DNA of 64,000 bases from Faecalibacterium duncaniae (lineage in GTDB: Bacteria; Bacillota; Clostridia; Oscillospirales; Ruminococcaceae), in NCBI RefSeq assembly GCF_010509575.1, contig NZ_CP048437.1, positions 2,728,001-2,792,000 on the forward strand, read 5' to 3'. The translations under genes were made by a program, and so were the position numbers. Positions 1-7,910 of this stretch are shown here, piece after piece. Numbering within the stretch: position 1 is the stretch's first letter; every line of letters starts with the position of its first letter. The notes under the pieces were generated by a model. The model saw only the letters and a list, made by a program, of their open reading frames with translations, searched no databases and was not told the origin of the DNA.

Positions 1-1651
1 GCTCGGCGTAGGGGGTCCAGGCAATGCGGTAGCCTGCATCCCGCACCCGCAGGCAGAAGTCCACATCGTTGAAGGCCACGGCGAACTGCTCGTCCAGCCC
101 GTGCATCTCGTCATAGACGGCGGTCTTTACCAGCAGGCAGGCACCGGTCACACCGGAGAAGTCCTGCACGGTAGAGGTGCGGAACAGATAGCCGCTGCCG
201 CCCTTCTTCTTATACTTGTGGCTGTGGCCCGCGTAGCCGCCCAGACCGGTCACGATCCCTGCGTGCTGGATGGTCTCATCCGGGTACCAGAGCATGGCAC
301 CGCAGATCGCCGCACCGCCGGGGTGGGCACACTGCCGGAGCAGCTCCGTGAGCCAGTCGCCGTTTACCACTTCCACATCGTTGTTGAGCAGCAGCAGATA
401 GTCGCCCTCTGCCGCTTTCCGGCCAAAGTTGTTGATGGCCGAGAAGTTGAAGCCCTTGTCCGGGTAGGTGACCACCTTCAGGCCGTCGTACCGCTGCCGG
501 GCCTTCTCGTAATAGGCAAAGGTGGCCGGGTCTGTGGAGTTGTTCTCGATGACGATGACCTCGAACCGGTCCCAGGTGGTCTTTTTCCAGATGCTCTGCA
601 GGCACTTTTCCAGATCCTCGGTGTGATCCTTGTTGGGGATGAGGATGCTCACCTTCGGCTCCCCCACAATGTCCCACCTGACCCGATAGGTGCTGGGGTA
701 CAGGCCATCCTCTATGGTGCCGGTGCGGCCGGTGCGCTCCAGATGGTCGGCCAGCGCCTTCTTTGCCGCTTTGGCAACGTAGGGCTTGGCATCGGTGCCG
801 CCGGAGGTCGAGCCTTCGTGCACCCGCCAGTAGTAGAGCACCTGCGGCACATGGGCCGCGCCGCCCACCTGCTCAATGAGCCGGAGGAAGAGGTCGTGAT
901 CCTGACTGCCATCACATTCGGGGCGTTCCCCGCCCACCTGCTCGAACAGCTCCCGCCGGAACACGGCCAGATGGCAGATGTAGTTGCAGCAGAGCAGGTA
1001 ATCCGGGGCGTAATCGGGCTTGAAGTGGGCCACCAGCGGCTTTTCGATCTTTTTGGTAAAGAGAGCCTCGTCGCTGTACAGGAAGCCGTCCGGCTCCCCT
1101 GCCTCACGCAGCTGCCGGATCGCCTGACCCATGGTGTACATGGCGTGGGGCGCAAGGATGTCATCGTGGTCGGCCAGCGCCAGATATTCCCCCGATGCCA
1201 GTTCAGCGGCGGCGTTGGTATTGGCCGCAATGCCCTTGTTTTCGATCTTTTTGTATACGATGTGTTGATATTTTGCCTGATATTCCCTTACGATATCCCC
1301 CACACTGCTGTGGGCGGCATCCGAGGCATCCGCCAGGCAGAGCTCACCATTGGGGGCGGTCTGGTTCACAAAGGAATCCAGAAACTGCCGCAGAAACACC
1401 TCAGGAGTATTATACAACGGTGTCAACACGGAAATCGTCGAAAGTTGGCAGTTTTCAAAATTTTTTCCTGCCATTTCGGCTCTCTGGGCTTCCAGCACCT
1501 TTTTTGCGGGCAGGTAGCGGGCCTTTTTGCCAAAGCACCGCCGCCTGACAAAGCCCGCACCCCGGGCCAGCATGGTGCCCAGACCCTCGTCCTTTGTCAG
1601 CTGGACCGCATAGCCTGCCAGCTCTCTGGCACGTTTCAATCGCACATTCAT
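1..1651 (-). CDS. two-domain family 2 glycosyltransferase, C-terminus cut by window edge
   Basis: The frame is open from the ATG at 1651 to the window edge (550 codons) with no stop. There are two GT-A folds. The first covers about residues 73-290 (ISVLTPLYNTPEVF, then the DHDD acid motif near 161-164). The second starts near 332 (KVSILIPNKDHTEDL, then LLLLNNDVEVV near 418). This layout is typical of rhamnan or cell-wall polysaccharide synthases that build the chain on the cytoplasmic face. The start lies 3 bases after the ATPase stop, so it is co-transcribed with rfbC and the ABC exporter upstream. The acceptor and sugar cannot be read from the sequence; rhamnose is inferred from rfbC. Confidence 0.88.
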   Translation of the reverse strand, partial: MNVRLKRARELAGYAVQLTKDEGLGTMLARGAGFVRRRCFGKKARYLPAKKVLEAQRAEMAGKNFENCQLSTISVLTPLYNTPEVFLRQFLDSFVNQTAPNGELCLADASDAAHSSVGDIVREYQAKYQHIVYKKIENKGIAANTNAAAELASGEYLALADHDDILAPHAMYTMGQAIRQLREAGEPDGFLYSDEALFTKKIEKPLVAHFKPDYAPDYLLCCNYICHLAVFRRELFEQVGGERPECDGSQDHDLFLRLIEQVGGAAHVPQVLYYWRVHEGSTSGGTDAKPYVAKAAKKALADHLERTGRTGTIEDGLYPSTYRVRWDIVGEPKVSILIPNKDHTEDLEKCLQSIWKKTTWDRFEVIVIENNSTDPATFAYYEKARQRYDGLKVVTYPDKGFNFSAINNFGRKAAEGDYLLLLNNDVEVVNGDWLTELLRQCAHPGGAAICGAMLWYPDETIQHAGIVTGLGGYAGHSHKYKKKGGSGYLFRTSTVQDFSGVTGACLLVKTAVYDEMHGLDEQFAVAFNDVDFCLRVRDAGYRIAWTPYAE

Positions 1652-1654
1652 GGC

Positions 1655-2398
1655 TCAGGCCTCGCCGCGCTGGGTGGCCTTGTAGGCCGCGCAGACTGTC
1701 TCAGTATCACCGTTCATTTTCAGGTGGCCGTGGCTCAGCCATGCCACCTTGCTGCACATCCGCTCGATCTGCTCGATGGAGTGGGACACCAGAATGACGG
1801 TGGTGCCGCCTGCCATCAGCTCCTTCATCCGTTTTTCGCATTTCTGCTGGAACAGGAAGTCGCCCACCGAGAGCACCTCGTCCGCGATCAGGATATCAGG
1901 CTTGGTGATGGTGGCAATGGCAAAGCCGATGCGGGCCACCATGCCGGAGGAGTAGTTTTTCAGCGGTACATCCAGAAAGTTCTGCAGCTCGCTGAACTCC
2001 ACGATCTCGTCGAACTTCTCGTCCAGATACTTGGGCGAGAACCCCAGCACCGTGCCGTTGAGGTAGATGTTCTCCCGGGCGGTCAGGTCCATATCAAAGC
2101 CCGCACCCAGCTCGATGAGCGGGGCGATAGTGCCGTTGACGGTGACCTTGCCCTTGGTGGGCTTGTACACGCCCGCAATGGTCTTGAGCAGGGTGGATTT
2201 GCCCGAGCCGTTCAGGCCCACCAGACCGTAAAAATCGCCGGGCATGATGTCCAGGCTCACGTCCTTCAGGGCGTAAAACTCGTCGTACTGCAGGCGGCCC
2301 TGCACCATGGCCAGCAGATATTCCTTCAGGCTCTCGTGCTTTTCGGTGGAGAGGTTGAAGCACATGGACACGTTGTCCACTTTGATGATCGGTTCCAT
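1655..2398 (-). CDS. polysaccharide/teichoic acid ABC exporter ATPase (Wzt/TagH-like, short form)
   Basis: 247 residues. It has Walker A GLNGSGKST (61-69), signature YSSGM (149-153), Walker B ILIADEVLSVGD (169-180) and H-loop VSHS. It would energise export of an undecaprenyl-linked surface glycan together with the ABC-2 permease encoded just upstream. It ends soon after the H-loop, so it lacks the C-terminal carbohydrate-binding domain of long Wzt proteins and resembles TagH-core or KpsT-like ATPases. The start was chosen at MEPIIKVDN because GGAGGGGAG lies directly upstream; an upstream extension of 35 codons would overlap the permease gene and is not family-like. Confidence 0.93.
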   Translation of the reverse strand: MEPIIKVDNVSMCFNLSTEKHESLKEYLLAMVQGRLQYDEFYALKDVSLDIMPGDFYGLVGLNGSGKSTLLKTIAGVYKPTKGKVTVNGTIAPLIELGAGFDMDLTARENIYLNGTVLGFSPKYLDEKFDEIVEFSELQNFLDVPLKNYSSGMVARIGFAIATITKPDILIADEVLSVGDFLFQQKCEKRMKELMAGGTTVILVSHSIEQIERMCSKVAWLSHGHLKMNGDTETVCAAYKATQRGEA

Positions 2399-2411
2399 TC
2401 TTCTCCCCTCC

Positions 2412-3221
2412 TTAAATATGCAGCACAAAACGATCCTGCGTTTTGCGGAACATGTGCACGCCCACCCACATGGAGACCACTGCGCAGATGCCGCAGACCG
2501 CAAACATGTTGAGGTCCAGCGGGATGCCCCACATCAGGGTGCGGCGGAAGCCGGTGATATACCAGTACATGGGGTTCAGCTTGATGATCTGCTGCATGTT
2601 GAACCCGCCGATGGAAAAGGTCATCTGGGTGGGGTCATAGAAGATGGCGGAGAAGTAGAGCAGCGCCGTGATGAACACGCTCCAGATGTGCATGATGTCC
2701 CGGAAGAACACCGTTGCCGCCGCCAGGAACAGACCCACCCCCAGGCTGAAGAAGAAGAGGGTGATGAGCGGGTAGAGCGCTTCCAGAAGGGTCAGGTGGA
2801 AGGGCGCGCCGGTAAAGATCATCACCAGCAGCAGGGCCACAAAGCTGAACACGCAGTTCACCATGGCAAAGCAGCACTTTTCCAGCGGGAAGATATACTT
2901 GGGGATATACACCTTTTTCAGCAGGGGGGCAGCGCTGAGCACGCTGCTCATGCTGGAGGAGGTGGCCTCGTTGAAGAAGTTGAAGAGCAGCTGACCGCAC
3001 ATCAGGAACACCGGGAAGTTGTCGATGCCGCTGCCCCGCATATCCATCAGGCTGCTGAACACAGCCCAGTAGACCAGGCACATCAGCAGGGGGTTCAGCA
3101 CGCTCCACAGCACACCCAGCACGCTGCGGCGGTATTTCAGCTTGAAATCACGGCTGACCAGATTCCACAACAGATAGCGGTAGTGCCAGAAGCCGTTGAA
3201 CATTCCTTTCAGTTTCGCCAC
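2412..3221 (-). CDS. polysaccharide ABC exporter permease (Wzm/TagG-like, ABC-2 type)
   Basis: 269 residues with an amphipathic N-terminus (WNLVSRDFKLKYRRSVLG, the usual ABC-2 permease signature) and about six hydrophobic spans. It would form the membrane channel for the ATPase encoded 13 bases downstream. The start is a GTG at 3221, six bases after the rfbC stop, with a weak ribosome binding site, consistent with translational coupling. Substrate is inferred from context (rfbC and glycosyltransferase) as a rhamnose-containing cell-surface polysaccharide. Confidence 0.93.
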   Translation of the reverse strand: MAKLKGMFNGFWHYRYLLWNLVSRDFKLKYRRSVLGVLWSVLNPLLMCLVYWAVFSSLMDMRGSGIDNFPVFLMCGQLLFNFFNEATSSSMSSVLSAAPLLKKVYIPKYIFPLEKCCFAMVNCVFSFVALLLVMIFTGAPFHLTLLEALYPLITLFFFSLGVGLFLAAATVFFRDIMHIWSVFITALLYFSAIFYDPTQMTFSIGGFNMQQIIKLNPMYWYITGFRRTLMWGIPLDLNMFAVCGICAVVSMWVGVHMFRKTQDRFVLHI

Positions 3222-3227
3222 GGGCTA

Positions 3228-3794
3228 TCACCACTTTTCAAAGAATTCAAACTTCTGGGCTGCAAAGGGCTCATGCAGCTTGTCCTTTGCGCTGGTCTTG
3301 TGCTCACAGCCGCAGTCGGGCCACTGCACGTTCACGGTGGGGTCATCGTAGGGGATGCCGCCCTCGCTGGTGGGGTCATAGACATCGGTGCACTTGTAGC
3401 AGAACTCGGCCACATCGCTCAGCACCAGGAAGCCGTGGGCAAAGCCCTCGGGGATATAGAACATCTTCTTGTTCTCCTCGCTCAGGGTCACGCCCACCCA
3501 CTTGCCAAAGGTGGCGCTGTGGGGGCGGCAGTCCACGGCAACATCATAGACCTCGCCCTTGGTCACACGCACCAGCTTGCCCTGGGTGTGATTCTTCTGG
3601 AAATGCAGGCCGCGCAGCACACCGCGGGTGGAGCGGCTCTGGTTGTCCTGCACGAACTCCTTGTCGATGCCGGCAGCAGCAAACTGATCCTTCTGGTAGG
3701 TCTCCATAAAATAACCGCGGTCATCACCGAACACCTGCGGCTCAATGACCACAACACCAGGGATCTCGGTCTCAGTAAACGTAAACTTGCCCAT
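3228..3794 (-). CDS. rfbC: dTDP-4-dehydrorhamnose 3,5-epimerase
   Basis: 188 residues, the usual RmlC length. Visible family motifs are RGLHFQ (catalytic His), VAVDCR, the IPEGFAHGF cupin strand and the Tyr in YKCTDVYDP. It epimerises dTDP-4-keto-6-deoxyglucose at C3 and C5 in dTDP-L-rhamnose synthesis in the cytoplasm. The start is MGKFTFTE at 3794, preceded by GAGAGG; a longer in-frame extension to 3902 runs into an intergenic repeat and is unlikely. It heads the visible operon rfbC-permease-ATPase-glycosyltransferase. rfbA, rfbB and rfbD are not in the window. Confidence 0.95.
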   Translation of the reverse strand: MGKFTFTETEIPGVVVIEPQVFGDDRGYFMETYQKDQFAAAGIDKEFVQDNQSRSTRGVLRGLHFQKNHTQGKLVRVTKGEVYDVAVDCRPHSATFGKWVGVTLSEENKKMFYIPEGFAHGFLVLSDVAEFCYKCTDVYDPTSEGGIPYDDPTVNVQWPDCGCEHKTSAKDKLHEPFAAQKFEFFEKW

Positions 3795-3889
3795 ATTTCT
3801 TTTTCCTCTCTGTTTTCTTTCAGAAAATTTTGTCTGTTTGTAGTATATGGAAAAGTCCTTGCGGGCTTTTGCGCGATCGGTCAAACTGT

Positions 3890-3942
3890 CCCTTCCTGCC
3901 AAGGCCTCCCCTGGTAGGGGAGCCTCTGGCGAAACGGGTCAG
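3890..3942. repeat. intergenic GC-rich palindromic repeat, copy a
   Basis: Contains CTCCCCTGGTAGGGGAG, one hairpin arm pair of the dispersed family described in the findings. It lies between dacF and rfbC and touches the dacF 3' end. Confidence 0.6.
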
Positions 3943-5258
3943 TGCTTACTTCTTGATTTACGTTTCTTCCATTTTATTCTCAGCCGCACCACGCCGAACG
4001 CCGCAAGGGCGGCCAGCACAGTGGCACCGACCGAGATCGCCAGCAGGCCGCCTGCGATCCTCTTCGGCCCCACATCCCGGGAGGCGGGCAGGGTGGCGTT
4101 GGCGCTCTTGGCCAGCAGCTCCTCCAGCCCGGTCACAGCGGCAGGCACCCGGACGCTGGCCGTTTCCTGCACGTCCCGCCCATGAATGGTATACACCGCA
4201 TACACCGCCGGGTCAACCCCCAAGAGGTATCGTTCGGGCAGTTCCAGCGTGACCGACACATCCGCAGCGGTCAGGCCGTCGGCCAGCAGCAGCTTCACGC
4301 CCGGGTCAGAAACCGTCACCGTGCCCAGCGTGCTGCCGCCGCCCGCCACTTCCAGCTCCCCGGTCACGCCCTGGGCAGGGATCTCGGTGTAGCCGGTGTA
4401 GCGGGCAAAGGCATCGTCCAGCAGGGTGCGAACATCGTTGTATTTGTCGGTCTTGATCTGGCTCTGCATGGTCACGCAGATCAGCCGCACGCCGTTCTGC
4501 TCCGCCAGGCAGACATAGCTGTACCGGGCAATGTTGGTGTAGCCGATCTTGGAACCCAGGATGGCCGGGATATAGTACCGGCTGGAGCCCACCCGCATTT
4601 TATCCTGCTGGTGGAAGTACCGGGTCACGGGCTGGACATTGGTCGGGCCCATGGTGTACATCTCGTTCCGGGTAAACAGGGTCTCGAACCCGGGCTGGGT
4701 CAGCGCCCAGCGCAGGATCTGCGCCATGTCATAGCAGCTGGTGTAGTGGTCCTCATCGCTGATGCCGTGGGGGTTGGCAAAGTGGGTGTGTTCCAGCCCC
4801 AGCTCCTTTGCCTGCGCGTTCATGGCGGCCACACCGCCCTCAATGGAGCCGCCGCCGAAGTATTCGGCCAGCAGGTTGGCCCCATCGTTGGCGCTGGCCA
4901 TCATGGTGGCATACAGGGCATCGGTCAGGGGCACTTCCTCCCCTTCCTGCAGGGCGATGTGGCTGGAATCGGTGCCCGCCAGCGAGTAGACATCCTCGTG
5001 GCTGACCGTCAGCTTGACATTGTCCCACTTGCCCTGGGCCTTTTCACAGGCAAGGCCCAGCGTCATCACCTTGGTGATGGATGCCGGGTGCAGTTCCTCG
5101 TTCATGTTCTGCTGGGCCAGCACCAGACCGGTGTCGGCATCGATGATGCAGTACGCTTCCGTAGCCGTCAGTGCAGGCCCGGCAGCTGCCGCGCCCGGCG
5201 CAAACGCCGCCAGTGCGGTCAAAAGCACCGCACACAGCATGGCGATGTGTTTTTTCAT
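3939..5258 (-). CDS. dacF: D-alanyl-D-alanine carboxypeptidase, DacF/PBP5 family (peptidase S11)
   Basis: 439 residues. A signal peptide (about 1-26, ending AAAAGPA) is followed by the serine peptidase domain: S60-I-T-K63, S122-A-N124, and a third motif K237-I-G where the family normally has KTG. A C-terminal beta-rich domain follows (about 290-370), then one hydrophobic span near 400-425 and a basic tail, so it is membrane anchored. It would trim the terminal D-Ala of peptidoglycan stem peptides outside the membrane. The altered KTG motif may lower activity. The dpa genes next door are also sporulation-linked, but dacF has its own promoter at 5291-5319. Confidence 0.88.
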   Translation of the reverse strand: MKKHIAMLCAVLLTALAAFAPGAAAAGPALTATEAYCIIDADTGLVLAQQNMNEELHPASITKVMTLGLACEKAQGKWDNVKLTVSHEDVYSLAGTDSSHIALQEGEEVPLTDALYATMMASANDGANLLAEYFGGGSIEGGVAAMNAQAKELGLEHTHFANPHGISDEDHYTSCYDMAQILRWALTQPGFETLFTRNEMYTMGPTNVQPVTRYFHQQDKMRVGSSRYYIPAILGSKIGYTNIARYSYVCLAEQNGVRLICVTMQSQIKTDKYNDVRTLLDDAFARYTGYTEIPAQGVTGELEVAGGGSTLGTVTVSDPGVKLLLADGLTAADVSVTLELPERYLLGVDPAVYAVYTIHGRDVQETASVRVPAAVTGLEELLAKSANATLPASRDVGPKRIAGGLLAISVGATVLAALAAFGVVRLRIKWKKRKSRSKH

Positions 5259-5290
5259 TCCAGTTCCTCTATCTCAAGATATTATGATAT

Positions 5291-5319
5291 AGTATACCAC
5301 ATTTTTATCCCTCTGAAAA
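5291..5319 (-). promoter_or_regulatory. dacF promoter
   Basis: On the minus strand TTTTCA, 17 bases, then TATACT with an extended -10 (GTGGTATACT). It lies 33 bases upstream of the dacF start. The -35 is weak. Confidence 0.6.
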
Positions 5320-5328
5320 GAGAAACCC

Positions 5329-5919
5329 TCAGTTCCACTCCCGGAGCACCGGCTGCAGCTGCTGACCGTGCAGGGCAGCCTCCAGTGCAGCGGGCAGCAG
5401 GGTGAGATCCGCCTTCAGGCTCTGGGGTTTCTGCGCTGCATCGTCCTGTCCGTAGGGCACAAAGTAATAGTGCTTGCGCTGCATCAGCCGGGCGATGTTC
5501 TCCCCGGAAGCCCCCAGCCCATCGTTTGTGGAGACAGCCAGCAGCACCGGGCACCCGACCCGCAGCAGGCTTTTTGCCGCCAGCGTGACCGGCGTGTCGG
5601 AAAGGCCCGCTGCCAGCCGGGCCAGTGTGGTGCCGGTGCAGGGGGCCACCACCAGTGCCCGGGCCAGCTGCTGCGGCCCCAGCGGCTCCACATCCTGCAG
5701 GGTATCCAGCACCCTGTGGCCGGTCAGGATCTCCAGCCGCGCCTTCCACTCATCCGCCCGGCCAAAGCGGGTGTTCAGGCCGGAGGCCGCATAGCTCATC
5801 ACCGGCAGCAGCTCCCAGCCCTGCCGCACCAGCTGTTCAGCCTGAGCCACTGCCGCGCCCAGCGTGCAGAAGCTCCCGCAGACCGCAAACGCCACTGTCC
5901 CACGCAATTGCCTTTTCAT
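5329..5919 (-). CDS. dpaB: dipicolinate synthase subunit B (flavoprotein)
   Basis: 196 residues of the HFCD flavoprotein fold, with N-terminal VAFAVCGSFCT, PCTGTTLARLAAGL and the VSTNDGLGASGENIA segment typical of SpoVFB. With subunit A it makes dipicolinic acid from dihydrodipicolinate; in spore formers this happens in the mother cell. Its ATG overlaps the dpaA stop by four bases (5916-5919), so the pair is translationally coupled. No frameshift is visible. Confidence 0.92.
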   Translation of the reverse strand: MKRQLRGTVAFAVCGSFCTLGAAVAQAEQLVRQGWELLPVMSYAASGLNTRFGRADEWKARLEILTGHRVLDTLQDVEPLGPQQLARALVVAPCTGTTLARLAAGLSDTPVTLAAKSLLRVGCPVLLAVSTNDGLGASGENIARLMQRKHYYFVPYGQDDAAQKPQSLKADLTLLPAALEAALHGQQLQPVLREWN

Positions 5920-6710
5920 GGTGTTTCCTCCCTTTCCGCCAGGATCTCACAGACCGTCCGGGCCAGAGCCTCGCCCGCCGTTTCGGGAGCGCAGGCCGCA
6001 GGCAGGCTCAGGGCATGGATGGCCCGGTGCCCCAGCCGCCGGGCCGCGGCAAAGTCAGTGCCGCCCGGCTTGGATGCCAGATCCACGACCAGGCTCCCGG
6101 GCCGCAGGGCTGCCAGCACGGCTTCCGTCAGAACAGGGGCCGGGATGGTGTTCACCACCGTGTCAAAGGCCGGAGCGGCCTGTTCCAGCCGGGCCAGATC
6201 CACGGCCCGCAGGCTGAAACTCTCCGCCAGTGCCCGCTGGGCCGGCCGCCGCGCGGCCACCGTCACCTGTGCGCCCAATGCCGCCAGCCGTACCCCAAGC
6301 GCCTGCCCCACCGGCCCAAAACCGGCCAGCAGGATGGCGCTGTTCCAAAGCGTCCGCGTCCGCTCCGCCATCAGGATGCCGATGCAGCCCTCTGCTGTCG
6401 GGATGGCGTTGCAGAGGATCAGTTCCTCCCGGGCAAAGTAGTCCACCAGCTCCACGCCCGCCTCCGCCGCGATCTGCCTTGCCTGCGCCGAGAGCTTTCC
6501 GCCCAGCGCCAGCGCCCCCGGTTTTGCGGCCCGCAGCAGCTCCGCCAGCGGGGTGCGGCTCTCGTCCAGCGGCAGCGGCAGTAAGATGTAATCGGCCAGT
6601 GCCGTCTGCTCCGGCCCGCCCACCGCAAACCCGGCACGGGCCAGCGCCCGGCCTGCCGCCGCCAGCCGCGCGTCCGTTCCGATCACCGCAAATCGTCTTT
6701 GTCCATCCAT
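5916..6710 (-). CDS. dpaA: dipicolinate synthase subunit A
   Basis: 264 residues, somewhat shorter than the usual about 295. The N-terminal domain (FAVIGTDARLAAAGRAL) is followed by a Rossmann domain with GFGPVGQALG and VAARRP, the SpoVFA layout. It forms the NAD(P)-binding half of dipicolinate synthase with DpaB. The start at 6710 has a strong GGAGGGG ribosome binding site. Unusually Ala- and Arg-rich and GC-rich, but all framework motifs are present. Confidence 0.9.
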   Translation of the reverse strand: MDGQRRFAVIGTDARLAAAGRALARAGFAVGGPEQTALADYILLPLPLDESRTPLAELLRAAKPGALALGGKLSAQARQIAAEAGVELVDYFAREELILCNAIPTAEGCIGILMAERTRTLWNSAILLAGFGPVGQALGVRLAALGAQVTVAARRPAQRALAESFSLRAVDLARLEQAAPAFDTVVNTIPAPVLTEAVLAALRPGSLVVDLASKPGGTDFAAARRLGHRAIHALSLPAACAPETAGEALARTVCEILAEREETP

Positions 6711-6768
6711 TCCCGGCCCCTCCTCCCCATGGTCTGCGTCATCCTATGCCCATGGAGCGCCGGGTGTG

Positions 6769-6803
6769 AAAAAGCCGCCGCTCTCCGTCAGGAAAGCAGC
6801 GGC
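6769..6803 (-). terminator. terminator of the transglutaminase-like gene
   Basis: On the minus strand a GCCGCTGCTTTC / GGAGAGCGGCGGC hairpin followed by TTTTTC, just after the stop at 6814. Confidence 0.7.
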
Positions 6804-6813
6804 GATCTGTTTT

Positions 6814-7725
6814 TTATGATATCGGCTTTTCGGTCAGAGCGGCGGCAGAGATTGCCTTTGGCTCCTCCATGTTTCGCGTCCGCTCCACGGCCTCACGCAT
6901 CCGCGGCAGCTGGACGGCTTCATCAAAATCCGCATATCCCTTTGCGTAGACAGGCACCATTTCCAACCGGTATTCTGCACTTGCAACGCTCCATTCCCGG
7001 ATAGAAAAGTGCTCCGGCGGAAAATTCAGCCAGTTTCCACTCTCTCCAAACTGCGAGACCGCGTCCACCTGAATGCGGAACAGATTCTTTGCATAGTAAG
7101 CGGTCCTTGCGATATTTTTCCGGTAGAGCTTCTGCAGATCCTTTTCCCGGCTCGTCGCCTTGCAATACGTCACAAATCGGGTGTCTGCCATCCGCTCTCT
7201 GGCTTCCAGCAGGCTCAGGATCGTGCCCTGCTCATCTACCAGATACCCGTTGGTCGTTGGGTCCAGCATATACCACTTTTCCTGCGACCGGTCGTAGATC
7301 TCCGTGACAACGTGACAATCAAAATCGAAGGGAGAATAGGGCAGGAAGCGCACACGCCGTGCGTAGATTCCCAGTGCCAGGCAGACCTCCTCCAGAATTT
7401 TAGCCTTATTCAGGCAGTTGATGCCCTGTTCCGGTTTATCCAGACTGTAATCCAAAAGCGCCAGGGCGTTGCAGTCCACATGGCCGTCGTACCACGGGCT
7501 GTGCGTCAGCTTAGGCGAGAGGTATTTCAGCACCCGAATTGCCCGCTGCAGGTCCGTGCCTTTTCCTGCAATTTTCTCAAAGGGATACTTTTTCAGGAGG
7601 TCGGCATACTCCGGGCAGTCCATGCGATATTCCACCGCCGTGCTCTTTCCCGGTTGAAAGCTCCGATTGTTCCGCAGGATTCCACGGTAAACATTGTAAA
7701 GGACTTCTGTCTCTTCAAAATTCAT
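6814..7725 (-). CDS. transglutaminase-like cysteine protease-fold protein
   Basis: 303 residues, no signal peptide. The transglutaminase-core pattern is visible: Cys104 (GINCLNKAKIL), then LGIYARRVRFLPY, His138 (DCHVVTEIY) and Asp155 (WYMLDPTTNG), spaced as in the catalytic triad. The remainder (160-303) is not recognised. The role is unknown; members act as peptidases or amidases. It is the first gene after the duplicated terminator-promoter block at 7797-7890, its own promoter being 7812-7840, so it looks like a single-gene unit. Confidence 0.75.
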   Translation of the reverse strand: MNFEETEVLYNVYRGILRNNRSFQPGKSTAVEYRMDCPEYADLLKKYPFEKIAGKGTDLQRAIRVLKYLSPKLTHSPWYDGHVDCNALALLDYSLDKPEQGINCLNKAKILEEVCLALGIYARRVRFLPYSPFDFDCHVVTEIYDRSQEKWYMLDPTTNGYLVDEQGTILSLLEARERMADTRFVTYCKATSREKDLQKLYRKNIARTAYYAKNLFRIQVDAVSQFGESGNWLNFPPEHFSIREWSVASAEYRLEMVPVYAKGYADFDEAVQLPRMREAVERTRNMEEPKAISAAALTEKPIS

Positions 7726-7811
7726 TGTTTTTCCCCTCTCTTTTTTGGATAGACGAACGAATGGCCGTAAGTGTTCATTTTCCCCTCTATTTTCAGACCC
7801 TATCGTTTTTT

Positions 7812-7840
7812 ATGATACCACGGTTTTCCTGCTCATGCAA
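7812..7840 (-). promoter_or_regulatory. promoter of the transglutaminase-like gene (module copy 1)
   Basis: TTGCAT, 17 bases, TATCAT, with the extended -10 GTGGTATCAT. Confidence 0.7.
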
Positions 7841-7848
7841 TGCAAAAC

Positions 7849-7882
7849 GCCCGGCCATGCGGGCGTTCCCACACAGCCGGGC
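7849..7882 (-). terminator. terminator inside module copy 1
   Basis: Imperfect 11-pair stem beginning GCCCGGCTGTG and closing CATGGCCGGGC, then GTTTTG. It follows the kinase-like gene stop by about 30 bases. Confidence 0.65.
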
Positions 7883-7910
7883 GGCTTCCTTTTTCATCAT
7901 TCAGTTCTGT

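Larger units (their letters stand above)
7797..7890 (-). repeat. terminator-promoter repeat module, copy 1
   Basis: About 95 bases closely similar to 10985-11085. In the minus direction it holds a hairpin (7849-7882, arms GCCCGGC / GCCGGGC, followed by GTTTTG) and then a promoter (7812-7840). It separates the truncated kinase gene (stop at 7911) from the transglutaminase-like gene. Confidence 0.8.

Noticed and set aside
101..2512. 803-codon open frame on the plus strand opposite the polysaccharide operon
   Set aside because: Lies wholly antisense to well-supported genes; a GC-rich codon-position shadow with no domain motifs.
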